Assembly: GCA_030144725.1 (NCBI GenBank)
Contig: JASKMD010000007.1
Coordinates: 8,295,568 to 8,359,567 of the forward strand
Length of the DNA: 64,000 bases
Source: Haematococcus lacustris
Lineage: Eukaryota > Chlorophyta > Chlorophyceae > Chlamydomonadales > Haematococcaceae
Direction of reading: 5' to 3'
Shown one piece after another: positions 19,656 to 30,789 of this stretch (position 1 is its first letter; every line of letters starts with the position of its first letter). Position numbers and translations under genes: made by a program. The notes below the pieces were generated by a model. The model did not search any database, was not told where the DNA came from, and worked only from the letters and a program-made list of their open reading frames with translations.

Positions 19656-20435
19656 ATGCCCCTGCCCCTGCCCCTGCCCCTGCCCCTGCCCCTGCCCCTG
19701 CCCCTGCCCCTGCCCCTGCCCCTGCCCCTGCCCCTGCCCCTGCCCCTGCCCCTGCCCCTGCCCCTGCCCCTGCCCCTGCCGCTGCCGCTGCCGCTGCCGC
19801 TGCCGCTGCCGCTGCCGCTGCCCCTGCCCCTGCCCCTGCCCCTGCCCCTGCCCCTGCCCCTGCCCCTGCCCCTGCCCCTGCCCCTGCCCCTGCCCCTGCC
19901 CCTGCCCCTGCCGCTGCCGCTGCCGCTGCCGCTGCCGCTGCCGCTGCCGCTGCCGCTGCCGCTGCCGCTGCCGCTGCCGCTGCCGCTGCCGCTGCCGCTG
20001 CCGCTGCCGCTGCCGCTGCCGCTGCCCCTGCCCCTGCCCCTGCCCCTGCCCCTGCCCCTGCCCCTGCCCCTGCCCCTGCCCCTGCCCCTGCCCCTGCCCC
20101 TGCCCCTGCCCCTGCCCCTGCCCCTGCCCCTGCCCCTGCCCCTGCCCCTGCCCCTGCCCCTGCCCGTGCCCGTGCCCGTGCCCGTGCCCGTGCCCGTGCC
20201 CGTGCCCGTGCCCGTGCCCGTGCCCGTGCCCGTGCCCGTGCCCCTGCCCCTGCCCCTGCCCCTGCCCCTGCCCCTGCCCCTGCCCCTGCCCCTGCCCCTG
20301 CCCCTGCCCCTGCCCCTGCCCCTGCCCCTGCCCCTGCCCCTGCCCCTGCCCCTGCCCCTGCCCCTGCCCCTGCCCCTGCCCCTGCCCCTGCCCCTGCCCC
20401 TGCCCCTGCCCCTGCCCCTGCCCCTGCCCCTGCCC

Positions 20436-23132
20436 GCCGGCATGCTGGGGGTGCTGACGGAGCAGGGGGTCACCTCCTTGGACAAGTTCAGGAACGGTGC
20501 CCTACCTGACCCAGCGAGGCCGGGCCACAACATTGAAGGGCCTGCAAACAGCAAGGTGAGTGCTCCTGGCAGTCCGGTGCCAGCCTTTGGTGCTCAGGCT
20601 GCTGCCTTGTGTGCTGTCAGTTGCCTTGTGAGCCTTCAGCCAGCTGCCTACACAAGCTGATGAGGTGCCTTATGGTGGCTGCAGGTGGCCAGCCGGTGGG
20701 ATGCATTGCTGCCTAACCCTCGCCGCCAGAAGCTCGCTAGCCCAAAGCACAGATTTGATCAGGTCGTGCACACCGATGGAGTCGCCATCAGCGTGATGTT
20801 CCTGCGGCCCAAGCCTGCAGGTCCACCCGCAGAGCTGCCGCGGATGGCCAAGGGCATGGGCGCAGTCAACCCGCTGGCCCACCTCCACGCGGAGTGGCTT
20901 GGCGTGGACCCGGGCAAGACGAATATGGCCACGGTGGCGCACGAGGAGCGCAGCGCCGACGGCTCAGTGGTGTCAGTGCGCCACTGGACGCTTACAGCAG
21001 GTCAACACTACCGGGACAGTGGCATCACGCGGCAGGCCCAGGCGACGAAGATCTGGCTGGCCAACGTGAAGCCGCAGCTCACAGCCCTGTCGCGGGTCAG
21101 CAGCAAGCCCAGCTCGCTGGCCTCGTACCGGCGGTTCGCCGACACCGTCCTGGAGACGTACGACGCCATGTGGGCCGAGGTCTCCAAGAAGCGCTGGGCC
21201 AACGCCAAGTTCAGGCTGTACTGTGGCAAGAAGCGCGTGGTGGCTTCGTTCTGGGCCAAGGTAAGGCCCAATAACCCTAACCCACGAGCTAGGCAGCAGC
21301 CAACCAAAGTCAGCTCACCTGGCCAGCTGCTGCTGTTGTTGCCTCTGTTGCTGCTGCTATACCTGACCTTACACATGTGTGCCAATGTGTCTTGCTATAT
21401 GTGGCTGCAGGTCCACAAGCAGGCAAAGAAGTTGTGGCCGGACCGCATCCTGGCCCTGGCCTATGGGGCAGCTGGCTTCAATGGCAGCGGCACCATTGGT
21501 TGCAGGGGTGTCCCAGTCAGCCAGATGCAGAAGGAGGCAGTAAAGCAGTTCAGGCCAGAGCGTGTGGTGCTGGTGGATGAGTTCCGAACCAGCCGGGTCA
21601 GCTCAGCCGACAACACCCCCAGTGAGACCCTCGTTGACACGCCGTCTGAGTCCTTCAGGTGAGGGGGTCGAGGATAGGGAGTTGTTGGCAGTGTTGAGAG
21701 GTGGTGGAGTCAAGGTGACTAGGTAGGGTCAAGATGAGACATCTTATAAATGTGCATTGCCCCATGTGTCCATGCAGGTGGCTGCTCCAGGCTGGCCAGC
21801 AGCCAGCTGCCCCTGCCCAGCTCCAGGCTGGGAGGCTGCAGCTTTTGCTTGCTGCCTGAGTCCTTGCGCTGCTTCCTCAACAGGTCAGAGATGGCAGTGG
21901 AATGCCGGGCGTGATGCGGGACGGCTGAGACCAATCTACATGAACATGAGATGAAGGGAGGTGCAAAGGATGAAGGGATGAAGGGAGATGAAGGGAGGTG
22001 GAGGGGCAAGGCGGATAGCAATGTGGCTCCAGCATGAGATGAAGGGAGGTGGGAGGAGGGCGGAGGCTTGGAGGCTTGGAGGTGGTGGAGGGGCAGGGTG
22101 GATAGCAATGAGATAGGTGACCCATGCACTTGCCATTGAACGTCAGGTTGTCAAGGATGAGATCGAGCTTCTCCTTCATGAACTAAGCTGTCACATTGGC
22201 ATCGTTAGTGTGCACAGCGTCCAGCATGAAGGCGTGCCCCGACCAAACAACGCACCAGCCCAGAATGTGCTCCCCTCCTTGCACACACTGCGCAAGCATG
22301 TTGCAAGACTGTGTGGCATGTCCATCATGTCATCATGGCGAACTCTTTGACGTTGTCGTCGGTCTTGGCCATCTCCTTGGCTGCCTCGCTTTCCTTGAAG
22401 TTGCGCGTGCTAAGGTGTGCCAGCTGATGTTTTTGCCAGCGCGGATGTCCTTGGTCCCGCAAGCATCGCACTCGGCTCCTTTGGCCCTCGAAAAGCATGA
22501 GAGGTCCCAGCAGCACAAGCGCAAGCTGTTGCACGCACGATCCCGGTTGGGGCGCAGAAGTGCAATAATGCGTTGTTGCCGAGTACCAGGCCCTTCCGTA
22601 GGTGATACACCCGCCATCGCGGCTAGTATCCAATCGGCATGGCCAGTCGGTTGGCCAAAGATGCTGATACAGCCGATACAGTATCACATTACAGAGAAGC
22701 TACAGTCACTCATACAGCGATACAGTCTGTATCTCTGTATCTTACATTGTATCGGGCCAGGCCTGGGCTGCGGCCAGTGAAAAGCATGGCAAAGCGTTCC
22801 CAAGTCCGAGGCCTGATGTGCTCAACAAGCATCAACAACATCACCAGGTAAGCATTGACCCAACCCTACTCATGTGCATGACATGAGCATATCCCACATG
22901 ACATGACACATGAATCGACGTCATGCATCTCCCACACCCATGTGCAGGTTCTGTTTTGTCAGCCGCGCTGAACATCCGCCGCTGTGCAGTCGGCCCAGGG
23001 CCACGTCCCACTGAGCTGTGCTACTGGCCCAACCGCCCAGCCATGCCAAAGCCAGGCCAGCCAGGCCAGGATTGGGTGGAGATACCCGACAAGCCCCTGT
23101 TGCGCAAGTGGCAGCGCCAGTTGCAGCAATAG
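20436..23132 (+). pseudogene. Second Fanzor copy, broken
   Basis: Exons matching the intact copy: 20436-20555, 20685-21260, 21411-21658, about 22766-22847 and 22948-23132. Three lesions are visible. The 5' end, including the segment with RHIFIDTRGLYG, is replaced by the hexamer array. A 981-bp insertion splits the exon after ESFR, and reading into it meets a stop. In the last exon GTTCTGTTTTGTCAGCC replaces a 25-nt stretch, removing YDRDV with the RuvC-III Asp and shifting the frame by 8 nt. RuvC-I (GVDPGKTN) and RuvC-II (VDEFRTS) remain. The close match to the intact copy, introns included, points to a recent duplication. Confidence 0.88.
21785..22765. mobile_element. 981-bp insertion in the second Fanzor copy
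   Basis: Flanked by GGCTG on both sides (21780-21784 and 22766-22770), while the intact copy has GGCTG once: a 5-bp target duplication. The ends are imperfect inverted repeats (CTCCAGGCTGGCC and the complement of GGCCAGGCCTG). It contains GAAGGGAGGTGGAGG-type repeats at about 21950-22100. Its minus strand has a protein-like stretch with CDACGTKDIRAGKNISWHTL and, after a frame change, FKESEAAKEMAKTDDN. I do not recognise the family. Confidence 0.65.
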
Positions 23133-23718
23133 CAAGCTACAGCTCAAGACAATACCAACATAAAAAAAACAATGAACTCCTCACAAAGGGGATGTGTGTG
23201 GCACAGGCACAGGCACTGGCACAGGCACACACACCAGAAGACTGAGCTGAAGTGGGCATTAGGCTCACTGTTGGTAGCCTTTACAATGATGAGCTCGCAG
23301 CCTGGTTCGATTCCAACTCTTGCTTTATTTTGGTGTAGCATGAGGGCTGTAGGGTTCAGGAGTTGACTATAAAAACGGGCTCGGCTGCTTCTTTCGCACG
23401 TTTGGCTGGCTCGGGCACTGAGCCCTCGGAGGCTGTTGGCTGTGTGGCTGCTTGACTGTGGAGGAAGCCTTAAGCCATTTCTGACTTTCTCAAACAACCA
23501 ACTGTCTTGCCGGACCATGCGATCTACAGGATACTTGGTCTACCGCGCGCATTTTCAGCATTGATAAGTTTTCGTATGATCTGTTCTACGTGGTGGGCTG
23601 GTTCTCAACTGTGCCAAGCGGGCCCCAAGCTTTCTAATAAGCAGATGTGTCATTTACACATGGAATTCCTCATGAAGCGGCCACATTCTAGACATGCTAC
23701 GAATAAATGCATCACACC
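23133..23718 (+). ncRNA. Fanzor 3' flank, second copy
   Basis: Nearly identical to 12886-13532 and ending at the same GCATCACACC. It lacks the 41-bp tandem duplication and part of the GGCTGGCCTGG stretch, and has GTTGACTATAAAAAC in place of GTTGACTATAAACAT. Candidate guide-RNA region of a locus whose protein is broken. Confidence 0.4.
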
Positions 23719-24667
23719 CTGGCAGAAAGGGGTACGGGGGCAAGGGGGTTGAATACATGCCGAAAGGACCTAAGAAAACAAAGATAGCACATCACCATAC
23801 ATTCGCATACACAGCCTGATCACGATTGATGTCAGCTAGCACTTGCTCCACAGCAAGAGCTGAATGGCACCTATTCCCGTGTCACGATACTGACTGTCAC
23901 ACCATAGCAGTCATTGCCACCAACTCCACCCCAGATTGTGAACCACTCGTGCACATTGCAGGCTACCATTGACAGACGCTCGACGCAGACATGAAGCCAG
24001 GTGGGCATGCAAACTGATGCCAATCTATCAACCAGAGCAATGCAAACATTACTGATGGCTTGGGGCAATCAAGCATACCTAACTGTATCAAACACAGCGA
24101 TCTGGACACCATGCATATACGTGCTATCAGACTTTGCCAAAGTAACAACAGCCACAAGGTGCAGACAAACCCATGCATCCCATGCATTGCAGGCATCATA
24201 CACCCAGCCTAACATCACACATTTGTGGACTTCTGCACATTGACATAGCCAGCACCAACAGCAGCACCCCAAGCTTTACAAGCACGCTAGAACACATACC
24301 ATACCAATAAACCAACTTTATCGCAGCTACACAGCAGTGTCCATGCAGGAGGATGACAGCCAAACATGACAGCGTGTAACATGGTGAGGTCATGAACAGG
24401 GCTTTGGCCTCAATTGTGCTGCTAAGAAACACCATCATGCTCAGTGTGCTCATAGTTGCATAAGCATGCATGCAAGCCTGGCATGCAAGAAAGCAGCAGC
24501 ATGCTAACAGTAAGCTGGGCAAGAATGGCACGCCGAGGCTATCAGCCTTTACAGGTTGGCTTGGACATTATGGTGCAAACCAGCAGTGGCAATGGTGGCT
24601 GACCTGACCAGCAACCAGTTGAAGAGCACCCACCCAAAGTCCAGTGGTCACCTTAGTGAAGTAGTAG
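23719..24667. other. No gene seen
   Basis: AT-richer DNA with short ORFs on both strands, none with recognised motifs. It includes the 3' flank of the minus-strand kinase gene. Confidence 0.35.
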
Positions 24668-27600
24668 TCAAGAAGCCGCTAGGTGAGGGATTGGCAGGGC
24701 TGCAGCCAGGGCTGCTGGGCAGCCAGCTCCACACCCAGCTGCTGGCCCACCCACCATGGCCGCCCCAGCAGCACAACCAGGGCCAGTGGCCTGGGTGGAC
24801 TGCAAGCTGAGGAACTTCTGGGTGCGTGAGGCCAGGTAGCTGGCCTGGGCGGCAGCAGCGGCGGCTGCGGCAAGCGCTGCAGCTTCTGGCAGGGGCAGGC
24901 AGTGCGACTGCTCTGTGTAGTTGCCGTGCGGGCTTGGGTGAAAGGCAGAGCCCGCCTGCATCTTTGCTGAACCCATTACTTGGACACAGGCTGCGCTTTT
25001 CGCAAGGTAAGCCACGTGGGGTGTGGCAGGCTGCTGAACGGCCAGCAAGACCGTGGCTGTGACGCTGCCAGACTCGCTGTTCGAGTCGCTGCCAGGTTGT
25101 GCGACTGAGCTGCTGTCAGCGGGCGCTGCATGAGCTACAGCAGGCGGTGCTACAGCCGGCTGCGGGGGCTGCATGATGAGCATTGACACTGGCAGACTTG
25201 ATCGACGAGCCCTGTCAGTCCCCGGTGCCCGATATCGATTGCTCCACCGCCGTACCCAAGGATGCATCGACATCTGGCTTATGGTCGGACGGCAGCGGGG
25301 GTCGCGCACCTACATCACCGCAGCTGCAGCCACGAGTCAGAATGTTGAGGCAGCTGGCGGTTGGTGTTGGGGCTATAATTGACTGCATTCTTGAACGCCA
25401 TGAGGTGCAGAGGAGCAGGAACGTACCAGCACTCCACGCAGGAAGTCAAGGGCCTCGTGGCTGAACCAGGGCGGGTATTCGACTTCCTTAGTCCGGATGC
25501 GGCGCAGCGTTTCTTGCGGGGAGGGCTGCAGGGCGTACACAGGGTTGGGTTGGGTGCGTGATACGCGTTTAAGTCGCAGGATGACAGGGGCAGCGAGCGG
25601 CAGGGCAGGTGTCACAGCCCAGCACCAGGCTGTCACATGACAGGAGCATGTGGGCAGAGATGATTTGCTACCTGCCCCGGCGCACCGCTGCAAAGGGAGG
25701 CTGGCCAGCCAACAGCTCATATGCCAGCACCCCCACGCTCCAGCAATCGACCTTGTTGGTGTACCTGTAGGCGTACAACAGCGTGCACAGCACTTGGCAT
25801 GCATGGGGTCCAAAATGGTAATGAACTGGGTGAGTTCTGTGTATCTTGCAGTGGCCAGTGACTACGGACTTAGAATGCTAAGGTGTTCCACCCCAGGCTG
25901 CCAGGCTGCCAAGGCTGGCCAGGCATAGTAAGCGCCACTGCATGCAGCTACATGCACCTGACCACGCTGCATGCCCACAGCACGGCACACAGCCAAACCT
26001 ACTCACATCGTGAAACTGTAGCCTGAAATCAAGGCAGGGCCTGCCACCTCAGCCACTTACCCAATGTTGGGGTTCTCTTTGTTGTCATTAGGGTTCTGTT
26101 TAACCGGGCAGTCCAGAATCTCAGGGGCAAGGTAGTCTATAGTGCCCAGCCTGGAATGGGAGTGACAGTGTAAAACCTGTTAAGACTGTGCATGTCAAGA
26201 TGCTCTGTGCGTGTGCGTGTGCGTATAGGTAAGGGGTCAGTGGCCAAGCCCCAATGACTGTGCTTGTGTAGCCTCCGCACCCGTCGTAACACTAGAGTTT
26301 GTGTATGTAATGAGGTGAACACTCACACAGGAGGCTGCCGCTTTCTAGGCTGAGCTGTGATACAACTGGTGGTGGTGTTGGGGTGATATGCGTGGTGATG
26401 AGTGTGATTGCAGACTCAACAGCATGGCGGCTTTCACAGCTGGGCGATGCGCACTGTGGGGCAGAAGTGCAAGGGGAGCGGAGCAGTCATGGTGGGCAGC
26501 ACACCGTCCTGTACTCTACCCCACCCCACCCCACCCCCAGGTGCATGCTACACTGCTCATTAGATCCACTGCAAGGTGAGTGTCACGCAGGGATGTAGGG
26601 AGAATGAGGCATACACTCTGAAGCCATTTGCAGGCCACAGCGTCCCCCACCCACCCCTCCGCCCCTGCCCCTCACCTCGTGTTGGCCACCTCGTTTGTCG
26701 AGTCAATGGAGAGCCCAAAGTCTGCAATCTTGATTTGAAACGAGTGGTTCAGCAGGATATTCTGCGGAACAAAACAGAGCCCGGGCCAGTCAGGTGAGGT
26801 TAGGTCTGGCTGGGTCGGTTTGTATAAGGTTGGTTTCGGACCAGTTGCCATGTCCCTGAGCCCCCAATTCTCTTCACAACCCGATGATGTTCCAGCGTCC
26901 CACTTTGCGTGAACAGTTTTGTTTTACCCTCTTCCAAGCCAAGCACTCTTTGTCACTAGTTCACCCACCTTCCCTTCACCCACCACCTTGCCCTCCAGCC
27001 CAGTACCATCCTGCCAGCCCTGAGCCCCTCCAGCCCCAAGGCACCCTGCCTCACTCCACCCTGCCCTGGCGCAGCCCCCACCTCCGGCTTGATGTCACGG
27101 TGGATGAGGCCCTGCTCATGAATGAGCCGCAGCCCAGACAAGAAGGGCTCCAGGATCAAGGGCACAGCCACCTCCTCACTGAGCCGCCCGCGGTTTGCTC
27201 GCAAGTAGCCGTACACGTCTCCCTGCAACCACAAGTCGCCACAATGCGACACTGCTGGTTGGCACGACATGGCCCACTCTGGTGCTGGCACAGTCCTCTG
27301 GTGCTGGCAGGTGGCAGGTGATAGGGTTAGCATGCTGCCACTGTCCTGGCCGTGATCATGCATGACTTGTGTGCACTCTCTGCAGAATGGTAGGCTACAG
27401 GATGAAGGCCATCTCTGTTGATGCTGACAAAAGTGGGTCATACGGCTGGCATGTGCTTGTTTGGGAAATGGACAGCAAAAGGAAGGAGGTCAGGGCTTAT
27501 GGTGGGATGTGACATGCATGCTTGCATACATGCATGCAAGCCTCACCCCGGGCGCCCACTCCAGGGCCATGTACACATAGTTGCGGTCTTTCCATGCCGC

Positions 27601-27921
27601 GTACATGGCGATGATGCTGTCATGGCACAGGTTGATGTGCAGCTTGATCTCCCGTGCCACCTGCATCAGCTCCAACATACCAGTGTCACGCATCAGCCGC
27701 CACAAAGCTCGCATGGTTTACAACTCGCATGGTCAGCAGGCCAAGCCAGGGCAATGGCTGGGCGCGGCTGGGTCACCTGGTGGCGCTCAATCGCGGTCAG
27801 CTTCGCACGCTTGTACAGCTTGAGCGCGATGGTGACGCCGCTGCGTCGGTCAACCGCGTGGTACACCATGCTGATGTTGCCGTTGTACATCAGCGCCCGC
27901 AGCTCGAAGTCTGACACACAC
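24668..27921 (-). CDS. Aurora/CALK-like Ser/Thr protein kinase (5' end not found)
   Basis: Eight exons, all phases agreeing: 27921-27777, 27660-27547, 27222-27082, 26761-26676, 26150-26061, 25764-25686, 25525-25427, 25309-24668. Kinase motifs in order: loop MYNGNISMVYHAV, Lys in ALKLYK, helix-C Glu in VAREIKLH, hinge LEWAPGGDVYGYL, catalytic HRDIKPEN, DFGLS, activation segment NTRLGTIDYLAPEIL, DCWSVGVLAYELLAGQPPF, and RPTISQMSMHPWV. The order and the WAPGGD hinge resemble Aurora kinases, and the whole resembles Chlamydomonas aurora-like kinase CALK, which acts in flagellar length control and disassembly; that assignment is inference from remembered motifs. The glycine-rich loop is unusually poor in Gly. 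About 190 residues after the domain are low-complexity (Ala, Gln, Ser, Pro). Upstream exons with the N terminus were not found. Confidence 0.85.
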
Positions 27922-29374
27922 CTGTAGCTCGAGTATGCACCGGAAGGCTAAGATTCGTGATGACCATACCGACCAGGATGCTGCTGAGAATGATAATGAT
28001 GATGTTCGTGGTAATGAAGTTGTTGACAACGTTTGAGGGTTATTTGACATGCTGGCTTGCTGTGCACTTGCTGGCAATAGTGACGACGGTGCTGACAATG
28101 TCCAGCATGGAACTGACAAGAACAGCGGCTCTGACAATGACAATGTTAAGCAAGCAGGGCAGGTAGCCATCTTACCAGCTGTTGCGGCGGAGGGCCGCAG
28201 GGCATTGGTGAGACACTGCCAAGGTGGTGCTGCAGGACAGACCAGGGCAGGGGAGGGTCTGGGTATGCACATAGGTCTGGCAGCAGTTAGGAATGCAGCA
28301 GGTGCAGGGCTGGAGGGCATTAGGACATGAGCTGAAGGAACTGCGGACTCACCCTACCTTGGGTACTCAGAGAGAGGCCCACCTCCCGCTGAAGCAACAG
28401 CCTGCTGCTGCTTCTGGGACTGAGGCTGTTGGGCTGGGTGCAGTGAATTGGGGCAAGCTGGGACACTGGCAGTGACAGCCTGGCCTTGAGGGGAGGCCGG
28501 CTGGGTGCTTGGACAATGGCTGTGCGAGGGTGTAGCATGCACAGCCCGTGTGGCCCCAGCACAGTTTGTGCTTGTCTTGAACAGTCTGAAGGGACTGGGT
28601 GGGGGCGTTGGACATGCCCTGTCATCTGTGCAGAATTCCGGTGTCAAGCAACTGCGAATAGGCACTTGAGCGACACATGAGCGCAAAGCGAGGCTGGGTT
28701 AGGGAACACTGCTGCATCATATGTTGTGGGCGTACCTTGATAGTGATAGCGGCGAGCTGGTCGCTTCCTGTGGTGGATGGCAGGCTTCATTCTGCTCCCT
28801 AACGCTGCTTCCTAGCCTGCGGAACAAGTTATTGTCGAAGTACGTCACGAAAGCATTCCCGCTTTCTTTCCTGGCAGCATCTGTAGACACTGCTGGACTT
28901 CAACTGAGACTTGTCTTGCGACTTGTCTTGCGACAGACTTGTCTTGCGAAGCACAGCCAGCGAAGCCAGGAGCACAGCCAGCGAAGCCAGGCGCTTACCT
29001 TCGCATCAGAGACCTGCACATATCCTTTATATCCTTCATGTCTGTCGTTTGCGCTTTAACAAGAGCGAATAATGCTGGCCAGCTTTCCCGACCAGCTTTG
29101 CAGTGGAGCAAAATATACGTAGGCAATATTCTTTGACCAAATGACCACCACGTCGGGTGTGATTGAATGGTTGCGACTCCGGAAAACTTTAGCTGCGACT
29201 CATCCTGCGAACGCTTTCTAACGTCTGTCTGTGTGTACACCTGCGGGTGTGGTGTCTCTCCAAATATCTAAGATATGAAGATATCTGAGATATTCTAAGT
29301 GAATCTCAATCCCTGTCCGATGTTCCCGCACACATCCCACCGTGGATTCACCTGACCAAATCAGCCGAAAGCTA
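27922..29374. other. Between kinase and MPP10, no gene resolved
   Basis: Probably holds the unseen first kinase exon(s) and promoter, then the 3' end of MPP10. Small tandem repeats at 28911-28990 (CTTGTCTTGCGA and AGCACAGCCAGCGAAGCCAGG). No independent gene recognised. Confidence 0.35.
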
Positions 29375-30747
29375 CTACAGCTTGAAGAACGCGGATGCCA
29401 GGCCTGGCATGGCTGTAACCTTAGACCCAGCTTTGACTCCCGCACCAGCTTTGGCTTGGTCCTGCTGCTCCTGGATGCGTGCGAACACCTTGCTGGATTT
29501 CCCAAACTCAGTACGCGCGTGCTTCGTTGCGCCGACACCCGCAGCAGCCGCAGCCTCCTTGGCTGCGCGCTTTGCACCCTTCTTGCCGCCGGTTGCTGCA
29601 GCCAGGGCCGCACTCTTTCGGCCGGCGACCGGCAACCCATTGTCTGGAGCGGGGAGGGCCATCCCAGAAGCCAGGGCCTTGGCGCGTTTCTCGGACTGTT
29701 GCTGCAGGGCTGCGCTCTTGCCAGCCCTCTTATGGGCCGCACGTCGCCTTTTTCGGTCCTCCCTGCGTCGTATGTCGCTCACACGCCAGTAAGCACAGGA
29801 GACCCGGTGGAAAACCATGCTATGCCAGCAGCAAAACATATGCATAGGCGGACAGGAAATGCTCCAAGGGCGACCGAGTGCAAAATAAGGGCAATGATGA
29901 GCATGACAGGCTTGAGACTTACTTTGTCAACTCCGCTTCAGCCTTGGGTGCGCCACCCTCTGTTGGCTTGTACACTTCAGCAGGCACCTGCATGCTGGCT
30001 GTGCTGACAGCTAATGGAGCGGCCTCCTCCATGCGTACTGCTGCCACGTCAGTGCGAACGCTGAGGTCCTCCACTACAGGCTTGGGCGTATAGTGGAAAT
30101 GGCTCAATGCGTCCAGCTTGGCCACCAGTTCCTGGTGCACAATCCGACCATTGTTGACTTAGCACCGTGCCCCGCCCACGCCGACCCCGGACCCCAGGCC
30201 CACACCGGCACGCCCCTGCCCCCTCCCACAGCCAGTGTCACCTGGAAGAGCAGGCGGGCTGCCTGGCGCAGCTTGTCCTCAGCGTCCTGGACCTGGGTGG
30301 TGCCACCTGCTGCCTTCACATACGCCTCCTCGTACTCCTCACCTAGGCCCTGACAATCAGAAGCAGCAGTGGCAAACGGATACCTCACCAATCAGCTTGA
30401 ACAGCTGGATGCAAAGCAGAGGCGTACATCATACTACTAAGCTTTTGGCTTAATAGCAGTGCAATGAATACTCTGCTGCTGCATTGCAAGCTGCTGCGTT
30501 GCAAGCACTGACTGTTCCTTGTTTCTGCTGCTGCCACGCACCTTGGCAGCCTTAGTGTCTTGCAGCAACAGCTCCTTCCTCTGGGGCTCAGGGCCCAGGG
30601 GCAGCACCCGTACCACATCATCAAACTTATGGTCAGCTATCCGCTGCTTAATCAGGTCCTCTAAGCTAGCCATTGCCTCCTGGCTGGGCTCAGGGGCAGG
30701 CCGTACTGCTCAACAGCAGCAGCAGCAGGGGCATCAGCAGCAGCAGG

Positions 30748-30789
<42 letters not shown>

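Larger units (their letters stand above)
15267..20433 (+). repeat. Compound CCCCTG/CCGCTG/CCCGTG array with interspersed 170-bp repeats
   Basis: CCCCTG tracts separated by six 170-bp unique repeats. The tracts between repeats are about 470, 930, 325, 1270 and 210 bp, then 780 bp to the Fanzor copy. A short CCGCTG block (2, 4, 3, 5, 2 and 7 copies) follows each 170-bp repeat after 9-23 CCCCTG copies. Longer CCGCTG blocks lie near 16779-16885, 18278-18447, 18745-18825 and 19910-20025, and a CCCGTG block at 20164-20240. The repeated order shows that larger units were duplicated and then changed length. Pro-Leu, Pro-Cys and Gly-Arg ORFs here are artefacts. Confidence 0.98.

Noticed and set aside
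27957..28330. Small ORFs just upstream of the kinase as its N terminus
   Set aside because: No splice site joined them in phase to the first kinase exon, and their composition (MTMLM-type) looks non-coding.
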